Shown here: positions 22,774 through 34,616 of the stretch, piece after piece
Numbering within the stretch: position 1 is the first letter of the stretch
Layout: each line of letters opens with the position of its first letter
Origin: Cryptomeria japonica
Taxonomy: Eukaryota > Streptophyta > Pinopsida > Cupressales > Cupressaceae
Length of the DNA stretch: 64,000 nucleotides
Assembly (NCBI RefSeq): GCF_030272615.1
Contig: NC_081409.1
Span: 612,916,755-612,980,754, forward strand
Direction of reading: 5' to 3'
The notes under the pieces: generated by a model
What the model was told of the DNA's origin: nothing
Databases searched by the model: none
Seen by the model: only the letters and a program-made list of their open reading frames with translations
Program-made: the position numbers and the translations under genes

Positions 22774-24371
22774 TGTCAGTCCCAACCGATGCTGAGAGGG
22801 GAGGGGTGAATCAACACTATACCGTTTTTACCAGATTTAACCTTAATCAAAGTTTCTATTCAAACTTAACACTTATCAGTATAAGCAACATTAATAAGAA
22901 ACATGCACACATAAAATCAAACACACATGACTACCAAGATTTATCACGTGGAAACCCAAATGGGAGAAAACCACGATGTGAGTAGAAACTCACAAAATCT
23001 GCACTCTTCTGGAGTACGCTCGGTGAGGAGCCATCCCTGTTAGGAGATTACAAAGACATTGTAAGGTGCCACCTAGTTAAGGGATTTTCTTTAAGGCCTT
23101 TTAGAACCTTTACCCTGTTAGAGGTAGCCTTGTTAAAGGACTTAGGATCATCAATTAAGATGTCACTCGGTTAAGGGATTTTACAAAGGGACTTGTTAAA
23201 GTCCACCCAATTAAGGGATTTTACGGTTGTAGTTATTAGAAAAAAATAGAGAGAATGATCTACTATAATAGCTACTCTTAGCTTAATCAGATCCAATTGA
23301 AGCTCTTTGTTTTGACCACCAGTTACACTTGCTCTGCACTCTACTGATGCTTTGTATTTCACTTGCTCTGCACTCTACTAGTGCTCTGAATTCTTTTTAT
23401 ACTCTTCACACTATCCGAGCTCTGCACACTCTCTTCACCACTCTGCTATTCACTTAGCAGTTCTGCACTCTTCTCACCTTGTTGGATTGCCTCTCTTCAA
23501 AATTGCACTTAGCAATTTTTATGATCAAACTTTTTAGTTTTCGCCAAAAACCTTTATACCATATTTTGCCAACACATACGTGCTAATTCCTAAATGAGTT
23601 TACATCTAACACTCGGTAGATTTGAAATTCAAATCTTCCCAAATCTTCTCACACTTTCTCTGCGCACTCCATCATTCTCGCCAACAACTCATCCTTATCT
23701 GTCACTGCAACTCATAATTTTAGCAACTTTTGGGTCATGTTCTGCCTGTTTAATGTGAATCAAAAAAACCACACAAATCTCTCCTTAACTGATTGCTAAC
23801 TGTTGTAGACTTCACTAGAAGTTTGTTTGATGATATCTCATTCTGACCAACTCACCTTTGGTCATCGCATCCAACTTATAGGTCACTACTCCAAGATTCT
23901 CAGTGGATATCATCCTTCAACCTATATCATTGGTTCATCGGTGTAATTATTTATATTTTTCCATCAGTCAGTGATCATCAATTAGACTGATCACCTGTCT
24001 ATCTAGAGTGTTTCGGTCATGCATAAGACTACTACACTGCAATCTGAGTCACCTCCCGTGACCACATCATCATTTTAACTATCAGTTTAAGAAACTGATA
24101 TCAACACCTATCAGATGGTTGACTGACTGGTCAACTACTCTGTTTATCCTTCAACCAATTAGTCTTCAACCAAAACACTGCTTAAGTGTGTCAATAATGC
24201 ATATTTGGCAAGCACTGAATCCTCCATACTATTTGCAGCCATGAGTAAACCATTAAGGTTTACCACATTTCCCTACCTATGAGCTTGGTCTTATTCATCG
24301 GTAAGTATTAGTCATCAATGACAATACTCACTGATGAACCCGATGTGCCAACACCATCAGTTATGCCAACA
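22774..24371 (-). repeat. Copia B 5' LTR
   Basis: About 1598 bp. On the minus strand it starts TGTTGGCAT and ends GGGACTGACA, with intact TG...CA ends. It aligns throughout with 1727-3315. A TATAAAGG box lies on the minus strand at 23551-23558. The conserved GTGG...CCAC motif lies at about 22935-22979. Confidence 0.93.
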
Positions 24372-24376
24372 TACCC
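24372..24376. repeat. Target-site duplication of copia B (right)
   Basis: TACCC, identical to 1722-1726 on the other side of copia B. Confidence 0.9.
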
Positions 24377-26351
24377 AACATAATATCTGCCAATTGACCC
24401 GAACATGGACAATTTTTGGGTCTCTTCTTTTCCTTCCTGGTTTCTTGAGACACATTTCCCTTATTGCTTTACTGTAGATGGGAAAATCTTTAATGGCTTG
24501 GAATAAGGGTATTTTGACACAAACATGCTTAAGCTGGTCTAAAAAGTCAAAGGTTGGCTCTACTTCTGGTTATTTGATTGCTAACCTATGAGAAAATGGA
24601 GGGTCTAACTCACTTGTTTGTGCCTGCTCAGTGTGTTCTTTAGGAGTAGACTGTGTGACTTGAGGGTGATCATTTTTTAATAGTTCCTCTTGTTAAGGAG
24701 AGAGTTCATTAATAATTGGTGAATGAGGAACCCTCAAGTCCTTTTCTAAGCGGAGTTGCATATTGTTGATATTCACAACATAAGAAGGGTATTGGATAGG
24801 GTTAGTAGCAAACACCTGCTGTTGTGGTTTACTGTTAGGATTTGGCGCAAGTTGTGCTAGCAATTGAGTAGGCTTGGGTGGATTTGTATTTGGGCTATCC
24901 TGAGGTAATAGAGATTGTTAAAGAGGAGGAACAGGTGGATGCATGTAACTAAAAGATTTATTTTGTCATTGTTGTCCTCCTCTCCATTGAGGTGTTGATT
25001 GTCACTTCCCTTGAGGAAGTTGCCAAATACCTCGTGGTTGTTGCATGTTCATATTAGGGCTATTTGGCCAGAAAGGATTCCAGTTTCCCCAATAGTTTTT
25101 CCCATAATTTGACCAATTAGGGGGATTTTGGAACTACCAATTATTATTAGCATTGAGATTTGCATAAGGATGATTGAAAGAAAGAGGGTCTTGTGGCATA
25201 CCTTTCCTTAGTGCCCATGGTCTCCTATATGCAACAAATAATACTTGTCCTTCCTCATCGTCAAGTAGTCTGAATTCTGGATACTCCCGCTTGCTCTCAA
25301 TGCTTGAAATGATTCTGCATATGCAATCCCTCTTCTTGTTTCTGGAATGGGGGTAGTATTATAACAACATAGCTTTTGCTTCATGTTTCTTGTTGGCTTG
25401 AAGTGTATCTAGTTGTGTTGCCATGCTGTTGATAATGTCTTCCTTGAAATCCTTTAACGAATGAGTTATCTCCATCCTAAATACCGTTGAAGATGCTTTT
25501 GCTGTCGTTGATCCAGTCCTATAGTATCTACCCTTCTTGGCATAAGCTTTGGAGTATTTCTGATAAATCTTCCTAATGTCATCCCATTCTGCTTGAGTAA
25601 TGTCTCCTCCTCCCATAAGTCCATGTGCTTCAATACAATCCTCATTAATTACTCTTAGAAAAATTAATTTTAGGGATTCTTGACTCAAGGTGCTATGCTT
25701 GGATTTCTTGACACTAAACATAAACCTCTCAAGATAATCTTCTAGGCTTTCATCTTTTTTTTGCGCCATTCAGAAGATATCATCACCATGTCGATCAATT
25801 CCTCTGCTATAGTCTTTATACTTTTCCTTCATTTCATCCCAGGTAGCTATTGCATCTCTACCTAAACTCATAAACCACCTAAGAGCAACTTCTTTTAGGG
25901 TAGCATGGAATAAATTGAGTTTATGGGCATCAATAGTACAATCATATCTTCTACAAAGAATATCAAACTCAAACAAAAAGGTGTCTGGGTCTTCTGTGAC
26001 CAAGCCATGGAACTTTGGAAGAGAGGAGGCTGGTATATTCTTCAAATTTGCATTATAATGCTGGTTAGGAATATGGAATTCAAAAGTGGGATTAGGAGGA
26101 GGTGGAGGACCTCCTCCACCAGGAGCCGCCATTTGTGGGTGATAAAGAACCAGGGGTAAAATATTCTCTTCAGGGGGTTCATTTAAGAAATCAGGGTCTC
26201 CCTTTGTTAAATAAAAAATACCCTGGTTTCCAGCTTCCACAAAAGCCTCAACAAAAGGATTTATATCTGGAGCTTGATAAGGATTTATTGCAAGGTTATA
26301 TTGAGAGGGAAGAAATCTTCCTAATGCATCCCTTCTTCTTCCCCTATGCAT
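24377..26351 (-). pseudogene. Gypsy A gag and protease lead-in, broken
   Basis: Gag forms the virus-like particle. The ORF starts at ATG 26351 (MHRGRRRDALGRFLPSQYN). A retrotrans_gag-like core runs through FHGLVTEDPDTFLFEF and LKEVALRWFMSLG (about 25850-26020). One in-frame TGA at 25770-25772 interrupts gag just before MAQKKDESLEDYLERF, where related elements have a sense codon (inferred, probably Arg). Below 25359 the frame continues through Asn/Pro/Gln-rich sequence with more stops. It reaches a Lys/Arg-rich CLKKPGRKRRDPK stretch near 24420-24460 and then the protease in 1228-1683. No CCHC knuckle is evident. The assignment to gypsy gag is firm. Confidence 0.85.
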
Positions 26352-26514
26352 GCATATTTGTCTTAATTGCCAATATCCCTACACAAAATGTTACGTAATA
26401 GGTTTGTGTCATGTTTCTCAAATAATTCAAAGATTTATCTAATTTTAGTGACATGAAACAAAGACTAAAAGATTCTAAACACTATATTCTCAATAAGTTC
26501 TTAGTTTGACATTG

Positions 26515-26532
26515 TCCTTGACAACAACGCCA
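26515..26532 (-). other. Gypsy A primer-binding-site candidate
   Basis: On the minus strand TGGCGTTGTTGTCAAGGA follows the LTR end by four bases. It resembles the TGGCGCCGTTGCCGGGGA-type site of many plant gypsy elements, with several C-to-T-like changes. Confidence 0.75.
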
Positions 26533-26536
26533 AAAA

Positions 26537-27719
26537 TGTTGGTTTCTTACAGTGCCTTAGTAATAAAGATTTATTTCCTTGACCAAAAGGCTCAATTCGA
26601 TGTTATCACTAACTCATTTATAAGGAATTCATTCAATTTCCAAACATAGGAACATATACTTGAAACAAGACTGCACTGTATGTGCACTAAGAGACTTATG
26701 GGGAACAGTAATTCAAACTTGAAACAACTAAATAAGAAAGTAGTGGAAAACATCAGATTTCAATATTGCTTCTACTGACATTAACTTGACCTATTGAATG
26801 TGAAGTTTATAATTCTATCCGAGAAATAAACTAACCCAGTTGGTAACTAAAACTTTGCTTTCCTTTGGCTACAGGAACAATCACAGAATGAAGTTTTTAT
26901 GGCTGTAGGACAGTCAACCAAAAGACTTTAAACAACAAACTTAATCTTGATAGTAAACTTACTTAGCAAAGCATAGAAATGAACAAGTGTGGATGCTCCC
27001 CAAGTGGGCCCCCTTGGTTGAGCCTCTGGGATTCTAACCAAACCTAAAGATTATATCAACATCACATGTACATTGAAGTTCTGAACAACAAAGATGGCAT
27101 AACTAGAATCTCCTTCTTATTTATAACTGTAAAACAAAGTACACTTGGTGCTCAAGTGAAAATAAAAATTTCATTGCATACTCCATCTTTAACTGATGGA
27201 TTTATAGGAAATCTAACAACTAACTATCTACATAGTCGATCCACTCCCAACAAACTAGGAGGACAACTTTTATTAGAAATAAAAGAATAAAAGGGTAAAT
27301 CATTCTAAGACTTAGTCTAATGCAAAAATATATGTGACAACGCTCTCTATACCTTCTCAACGGACCGACACATGTTCTAAAACAACAACTGATCAACAAC
27401 ATCTAGGAGATCTGCTAGGATCATCAACTGCCAGATTGACTAGTTCAACAGTCCTTATTTGAGTAGTACTGCAACTCTCTTAAAATAGCAACCGATATCT
27501 CTTTGTTGGCTTAGTTTCTCTTCCAACTGCACACATAGAAGTTAATGCACAAAACACATACTCGAACAATATTACTTCCAACTAACATTTCATGAAGCAC
27601 TACCACATCATTAAGGTTGTTTTAATAGATGGCAAAGTTTATAGGTTCAAGTTGCAAAAAGACTTATATCCATCTTAATCAGAATGTCTAAACTATAAAA
27701 TGACATATTTAACACAACA
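26537..27719 (-). repeat. Gypsy A probable 5' LTR
   Basis: The inner end is well placed: ...GAAACCAACA on the minus strand, next to the primer site. The outer end is a guess from the first suitable terminal inverted pair (TGTTG on the minus strand at 27719). A TATAAATA box lies on the minus strand at 27118-27125. No partner LTR is in the window, so length cannot be verified. Confidence 0.5.
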
Positions 27720-28545
27720 TAAGTCCATATAAAATAACCAAAAAGATTACCCATCACTCACGAATATTGCTCCATTGCCATTTGAGCATCCATAGCCCTG
27801 ATGGAGTTACTCGCATATTTCCATAGCCAAATAGTTTGACTTTCATTTCATTTCATTTAAAAAAAAATTTATTTCAATTTTTCTTTCCTTTTCTTTTTCT
27901 TTTCCATTTTTGCATGATATTAGTTTCTTTCCACATATTTTCACTTTCTATTTGGCTTGTAAGCAATAAATCTCACTAGGGTTTGAGGAATACAGTGGCA
28001 TTGAAGCAAGACTATAGATTTTTCACTAATCACAACTTCACCTTTAAATTGGAATGATCTAGAGTTTGTTAGTGTGTAAAATATATAGATCAAAAGGGTC
28101 AGTATCTAGGTATAATAAGTAACTTTTCCAAGTTAAGTACAAATTCTAAACAAATGATAACACTAAAAAGAACAACTCCTGATTCTTGAGATCCTCATGA
28201 GAAATTATTTGAGAATGATCAGGACTCAACAATAAAATGCCATTGTGTGTTCGAGTATAATCGCCCTCTCATACATGGGTGTCCCTCAAAACTAACTAAA
28301 TAAAACTAAGCTAACAAAAACAAACTAAACTAAAAGACCAACTAACCTACTTGAGAAAACAAAGACATGAGTCAAATGACTGAAGGAAAATTGAAACCTT
28401 TGGCTCAACTAAACAAAACAAAACAAAGAAAGAGATCTATTCTAGGATTGATGCAACTAAACTAAGACCCAATTGAAAGGGAAACCTATCCTAACTATGT
28501 ACAAGGTAAGCTACTAGAGCTAACCTAAGATTGAAAGAAATGCTT
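27720..28545 (-). other. Gypsy E 3' non-coding region
   Basis: This lies downstream of the E integrase remains. Positions 27757-28050 are clearly homologous to element C 14235-14530, sharing words such as CATAGCCCT, ATGGAGTTACT, GGCTTGTAAG or GACTTGTAAG, and TAGATTTTTCACTA. A pyrimidine-rich low-complexity run lies at 27840-27960. No gene is seen. Confidence 0.65.
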
Positions 28546-30468
28546 AAGGAATTGCCTATTAACGAGCAACAAAACATCTTCTCCAGTCAATGTGTTCAAT
28601 TTAAAAGAATTCTCCTCTAGTATTTCAGAAATTTGATATGGTCCTTTCCATAACTTGTTGAATTTGTCATGATCTCCTCATTTTTGTGTGCTTTGTCCCA
28701 ATAAAGAACCAAGTTAGAAATCCTATAAGCCTTGATTCTTGCTTGCTTGTCAAACCATCATTTCACCACTCCTGTGTTGCGTGAAATTGTTCAGTACTTC
28801 ATCTCTCTTTTCTTCAAGTTGGAGTAGTTGTGTTAATCATGTCTATACTGGATCCACATCCTCAAGATATTCCTACATAAACTACAAAGTGGGAATCCTT
28901 AATTAGATGGGAAATAGTGGGTCTTGGCCATACATAAGATGGTAAGGTGTAATTCCTATGAAATTATTGATTCTCATCCTATCAACCTAAAGGACATACT
29001 TCAATTGGGTGTGCCAATCTTTTGGATTTTTGTCTAGTAGTTTCTTGATGGCACTCAAAAGGTTTTTGTTTGTTAATTCAGATAAGCCATTAGCCTATGG
29101 ATAATAATTCGATGAAAATTTGAGGGCAATACCATAGTAAAAGGCCTAATTGGAAAATTTGAGTGAGGTGAAGGCATAACCGTTATCACAAATGAGGGCA
29201 TCCAAATCTAGTAACAACATATTCTTCAAGAAAAGTAATCACAACATCAATAGTGCAAACTCATAGCACCTTGGCCTCAAACCACCTATTGCAATAATCA
29301 GTATTAGTAAGGATATACTTGTGTTGTGTTGAATATCGGGGATTGATCATACCAATAAATTTGAGATCCCATTGAGAAAAAGGTCTTACTTTGATAATTG
29401 GTTGCAATGGCATGGCATGTTTCCTCTTGCGAATGGTAGTTGTTTGACAGACATGACATATTTCCACATGCTGGTGTGAATCTTTGAATAGCGTGGGCTA
29501 ATAGTAACCTGCATGCAGGATGTGATGACCAGTGGCTAGAGCACCTCCATGTGCAGTTTTGAACTTGTTATGGAAATGATCCATAATGTCCTTAGCTTCA
29601 TTATTTCTAATGCATTATAGATAAATCCCTTCATATTTTTTCTTGTACAACAATGATCCTTGTAACATGTACCTTTGGCTTTTGATGCGTAGTGGTTGCT
29701 TCTATATTGGGTTAAAATGTGTGGGACACCTTTGATTCAATAGGTATGATATAATATCCTTCTACCACTTATCTGGACCGATGTCTTGGAGCTAGTATAC
29801 TTGTTGTACCAATCTTGGTCCATCAATAGCGATCATCTATGTAAGTGCCTATCCTCCCACTAGATTCATGGGTTGTATTTTCATATCATGTTCTTGGATA
29901 ATGGCGACCCACTTTCCTCTTCTTTCACCAAGTTCATTTTGCATGAGCAGTGTCTTGATTGCTATATCTAGGACAACAACATATACTTTGCTTCTCAGGA
30001 TGTAGTGTCAAAATTTCTTGATTGCTTTGACAAGGGCATATGCTTTCTTCTCAATACTGGGATATATTAACTTGACATCCTCGAGTGGTGAACTCATGAA
30101 AGAAATTAGATGCTCATCCCTTTTTTTAGTTCTTTGAGTGAAAATGGTGGCACATGTATGCTCTGATGTGAACGAATATTAATAGAAGGGATTTGTATAG
30201 TCCGAACTCATGAGGACAGGAGCATCGACAATGGATTTTTTGATCTCGTCGAATGCTCTCTTATCTTGAGGAGTCCACTCCAACTTTGCATCTTTCTTTA
30301 ACATACCATTTAATGGCCTTATTATTTATGTGAATCCTGTTATAAACTTTTTGACAAAGTTGATCTTTCCAAAGAATGACTTCAACTCCTTTCTAACAAG
30401 CATGTTGATATTATATGTTGCTTCTACTCAATCAAGATCATGGATATCCCCTTTTCAGATATTACATT
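28546..30468 (-). pseudogene. Gypsy E pol: RT end, RNase H, integrase, broken
   Basis: Minus-strand gypsy pol in the usual order. At 30468-30330 the RT thumb is readable (VISEKGIS, then FFGKINFVKKFI). The RT-RNase H join follows with LEWTPQDKRAFDEIK (about 30260-30300) and RNase H remains (AYALVKAIKKF). Integrase follows with HGGALATGHHILHAGYY, then CHVCQTTTIRKRKHAMPLQP, PFSQWDLKFIGMINP and ILTNTDYCNRWFEAKVL (29261-29467). It ends in a C-terminal piece near 28560-28640. Many in-frame stops are present. Its 5' part is missing because element F abuts at about 30466; the rest should lie beyond F's far end, outside the window. HHCC and the first catalytic Asp (NTDYCNRW) are recognisable. Confidence 0.85.
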
Positions 30469-31805
30469 CCCTAACAATTATTTTAAATTAATTATTTTAA
30501 TTAATTTAACTCTCCCACATAATTAATTAATTTAATTATGTTAATCCTTATTCTTCTCAATATTAATTAGATTTAATCTAATTAATATTGTCACTATAAT
30601 CCAATGATTGATTTATTTAATAAATCAATTTCTCTTTATTCTTCAAAGGCATCCAAAATCAATTCTTCCTAAATCCCCCATTTAATTAATTTAATATCAA
30701 TAAATTAATTAATCTTTGTGATTCCTACAAATCACCTTTTTCTAATCCATCATTAGCCTAATTAATTCTTCTAGAAACCCTCTTAATCCCACTTATCATT
30801 ATTTCCTAATTTTTAATTACCTCCACTCATTGTCTCTCCTAGTCAAATCCTCCTACAAATCCCACTTGCTCTAATCCCACCTAATCCCTCTTCTAATCTT
30901 TCTTCTAATGGGTTGCTAGTGGCTAATCCCCATGATTAGCCACAAAGTCAACTCCTTGTCCTCTCACTCAACCCCTTTCCTTAAATGTTCTTCTCACATC
31001 TCTCTATGCATCCCCCCATCCAACTACCTTCCTTAAATGCTCTTTTCCTAGGTGAATGTGATATTTTAAAAAATCTCACATTCCTCTAGGTATCCCTTCA
31101 CCCAAAGAATTTTTAATTCCTTTTTATTCCTCCAATCCCCATGCTCCCTTTTTGGAGAATTTTTAAATCCTTTTTCTCATCATCCAAGGAATGTTTCTAT
31201 TCCTTTTGTCTTCCCTAGGCGCATTGGGAAGCCTTCCCAATAAACCTTGATGAGTGTGGAGACAAGAAATGCCTTTATGGCATATCTCTTGGACTCCACA
31301 CTTGTCTTGTCAACCCCTTTTGATCCATGTATGGGCTCACATGCAATCTTGGCCTTCCATCTTGGATCAATCCTAGCCCTCCATTTCTTTTCCCCTTCTT
31401 CTATAAATTGGGGACTCCACTCCTTCACTTGACATCTCCAAGATTTGTAAGTTCATGCTGCCCTTTTGAGTCCAAGAAATCATCCAAGCACCTAAACTAT
31501 AGCCAAATTTCCACTCATCCATCACTTAGCCATTTATCTTGCATATCCACTCCATCCTTAATCCATCCATTCATCATTCTCTCAATCATCTTGTACACAA
31601 TTGGAGAGCCAACCATATTCAATCAAGGAGCAAATCTAATCAGGTTGGAGAAGGGGTGCTACTTCAACCTCATCCTACTCAATCTGATGAACAAATGAAG
31701 ATTTTTGAATGTATAATGGTGTTTGTTAAGTTTATTGGAATCTTTATATATATTTGTATTCAAACTAACCATCTATCTTCACATTAGTTTTCCCTTGGTT
31801 TATTT
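30466..31805 (+). repeat. Element F probable 5' LTR
   Basis: AT-rich sequence beginning where gypsy E coding ends (about 30465-30472), with AATTAATT-rich U3, a promoter-like CTATAAATTGGGGACTCC at 31401, and an inner end just before the primer-like site at 31806. Exact ends are uncertain: no clean TG start is visible, although TACATTCCC at 30464 could be a mutated TG, and the partner LTR is not in the window. Confidence 0.55.
31401..31408 (+). promoter_or_regulatory. TATA box of element F LTR
   Basis: CTATAAAT in a short GC-richer context, about 400 bp before the primer site. This is the usual relation of an LTR promoter to R-U5. Confidence 0.55.
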
Positions 31806-31823
31806 TGGCATGCCCGGTGGGAC
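31806..31823 (+). other. Element F primer-binding-site candidate
   Basis: TGGCATGCCCGGTGGGAC resembles the TGGCACGCC- or TGGCGCGCC-type sites seen after the 5' LTR of Tat-like plant gypsy elements. Confidence 0.65.
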
Positions 31824-34616
31824 CCACGTCCCTAATTTAACGATTTTTATGAAGTTTTTGTAAGTTTTCAGTCGCAAGTATCGGATTAGTGTGAGCAACT
31901 ACACTTTGGTGCAAGCGATACAGATTCAACGTAGACTATACGAGCTTCAGTGCGTCTGGTTTAAATTTTAAATTTTCATAACCCGCCCTTTTACAGGTCC
32001 GCTGATCAGCGTGAGTGTTGTGGGAACAACGCATCCGCCTGCTATATTCCTCCATCCACTTTCCTATTTTTATTTTTATACATTCTGCTTTTTGTTCTCT
32101 AATTGGTTATTTAAAAACACATAAAAAGGAAAAACTTAAAAAATAAAAAATAAATTAATTTTTTTTAGTTAATCTATTTAGCCATCCTTTTTATTTTTTA
32201 GAAATGTCACTTTACCGCGAGCGCTCTGCGAATAGCATGAGCGCTTTGACAACATCCCACTTAGTTTTGAAACTTTTAATTTTCAATTTTTTGTTACTCG
32301 CTAACCTTTTTCTGCACTTCGGCAGGTGCGCACACGCTTTGGCGCGAGCGACATCAGAGCAGCGCAACTGCTCCAGGTATGATCCGTGTTTTTCTAGAAT
32401 TTTTGCATTTTTAGTATTTTATGTTTTCTGCATTTTGACCTCTCTTTAGCGCATACACAAGCATTCCAACGCCTGCATGGGTTCTTCAACGCGACTGTCT
32501 ATAGAACAACACAAGCATTATTTCTATAAAATTTTGTGTTATTGATCAGATTTTTTAATTTTGCAGGTTTTATCCGAGTAGTCCAAGACATAATTTGAGA
32601 CTTCTAACCCGGTTTATTGCAAGACATTGTGTAGAAGACCAAATTTTCACTAGATTAGTCTTGTGTGTGTTTTTCTAGATAGATAACACTTAGATTTTGG
32701 GCTTAAAATTAACCACTTGCTTCTATGTCTTATTTTCATTTTTGCTTGCATGTTTTTTTTACCCTTAGCGGGCCTCCCCTCCCGATTTGCTTGGCACACT
32801 AGCACAGGCATTAGTGAGAGGGGAACGACCCAAGTGAGTATGAATGAACCCGAGCATTCCAACTCACTATAATAAAATCACCTTTTGAGATGAAAATCTT
32901 GGAGAACAGAGCTTATTTGAGTTTATAATCATATCGAGCACTTTGTAGGGCCCTTGAGGTTTAAATCACACTTGTGTGACTACCATTGTGCTTGGTACTT
33001 TGTAGGGCTATTGGCCTCAATCGTACTTGCGCGACTATAAAGGGTAGTCTTCGAACATAAACCCTTACTAAAGGCTTTAGGAATATAATCCACTCGGTTC
33101 ACCTCCAAAAGGTGGATAATCTTTGTGCAAGGGAGATAGTAACTCCCCCAAGAGACTTGCCATATCGTGCCCCCATTAGCATTTGGAGTTGGCTAATATG
33201 GTGTTGAGAATCCATTGCATGAGGCTCAACGACCATATTCAGATTAGCTATTGGGTGTGTACCTGAGACAGCAAGTAAAGGTTTTCCTCCTCAACCAACT
33301 CCCTAGGATAGCATGTTGTGCTTGATGTCTCTATTTGAATCAACGACTAATGTGTTTTTAATGTCTTCTTGCCAAGAGTAGAATTGGTATATCCAAATCA
33401 ACATCCTAGTCATCATAGTCAAAGTCTAAGTCACCTTTTGTCACATTATAATCCAAGTCAAGCCTAGTCCAAGTCATAGTCCCTAGTCATCCTTACGTCA
33501 TGTCCTAGTCATACCCTAGTCATGTTCAAATTGTCATCCTAGTAATGTCCTAGTTTTGTCCTAGTCATATTCTAGTCCAAATTTTGAATCAACCTTGGTC
33601 AATTCCAAGTCACATTCAAGTCCAATTTTTTTCCAACAAGTCAAAACTATGTCGAAACTCCACCCGCCTCATGTTTCATAAGCCTAAGTTGTACAAGCAT
33701 CGTAATAAGTCAATCCATCATCCAATCAAGAAAAAGAAGCTCACACCAGCACAACTCATTTGATGCTGAAAGTTTTGGTATACCAACTACAAACTATTGC
33801 TTAAACATAGGACCTTTTTGCATCGATATCACGATTATTATCATGGTCATAGGAATGAGTTTGATGCTACTGATGAACTAAGAGTCTGCACTCTACACCA
33901 AGGATTAGGCTTGTATTTCAATACCAACTATCATCAAAATCGGGGTGGTCGCATACCTTCATACAATTTGCCATTAAAACCTATCACTTATTGAGTCATT
34001 TTCATATCAAGGATAATCTAGTCATCAAGTTCTTCTAGTCATCACTATCACCCTTCTTTGATCTTTCATCATCAACCTTTTCTAAGGACTTAGCACATCA
34101 ATCAATCTTTAATCAATTATCTTCGATCAAATCAATCCTTAATCAATCATCCTTCAATGAAATCAACCTCACTCTAGGGTTTTATACCTTGTGAAGTTAT
34201 ATTTAGACGTCATCCTTAATCAATTAATCATTTGGCCTTTGTGCTTGGGAAATAATCTCCTCCAAGTACCTTTTCCTCATCCTTTGAGTCGATCAAGACT
34301 CTTATCCTATGTCTTTATTTTGCTTGGGATCATTAGTCAATCCTTAGTAGAAAAGAGACTTTGATCATTATCCTAAGGTCTAAATTTTACCCAACTTGGT
34401 TGTTACCTTGCTTGTGGTTTCATCAACATCTCCCACCTAAAATCCTCATCCAAGGAGTAAGGTGCAATCTCAATCAACTCTCATCCTAATCCAAGGACCC
34501 CATTAATCAATCTATCCAATTTCATCAAATCCAAATAATATCAAAATCCAGAATCCTAGCTAACTTCTTTCATCAAAACTTTTCTTCCAATAAATGTTTC
34601 CTAAGATCATTCTTGC
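31824..34616 (+). other. Element F leader
   Basis: A 2.8-kb non-coding leader, long as in Tat elements. A repeated GCGCGAG/GCGAGCG-like stretch lies near 32215-32350. Positions 33390-33640 are low complexity built on CCTAGTCAT and CAAGTC words. No frame above 80 codons shows a recognisable domain; 33797-33994 (65 codons) is His/Tyr-rich and unassigned. Confidence 0.6.
33390..33640. repeat. Low-complexity CCTAGTCAT region
   Basis: Irregular short-period repetition of CTAGTCAT, CCAAGTCA and TGTCCTAGT words in the element F leader. Confidence 0.7.

Larger units (their letters stand above)
1727..24371 (-). mobile_element. Copia element B, complete but interrupted
   Basis: This is a Ty1/copia LTR retrotransposon inserted in gypsy A. 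Both LTRs (1727-3315 and 22774-24371), an iMet-type primer site, a polypurine tract and gag, protease, integrase, RT and RNase H remains are present in the canonical copia order on the minus strand. About 7.7 kb belongs to B itself; the remaining 14.9 kb is element C inserted in its RT. The flanking TACCC duplications are perfect. Coding parts carry stops and active-site changes, so B is inactive. Confidence 0.93.
24377..27719 (-). mobile_element. Gypsy element A, 5' part
   Basis: This is the upstream half of the gypsy element whose pol is at 1-1726. In minus-strand order it holds a probable 5' LTR (27719-26537), a primer-site-like sequence, gag, and a Pro/Gln/Asn-rich gag tail that runs into the protease across the copia B insertion. 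The LTR outer boundary is tentative because the partner LTR is outside the window. Confidence 0.8.

Noticed and set aside
28546-30468. This pol fragment as the missing 3' part of gypsy A
   Set aside because: It lies upstream of A's 5' LTR on the same strand and overlaps in function with the RT thumb region of A; the order is wrong, so it is a distinct element (E).
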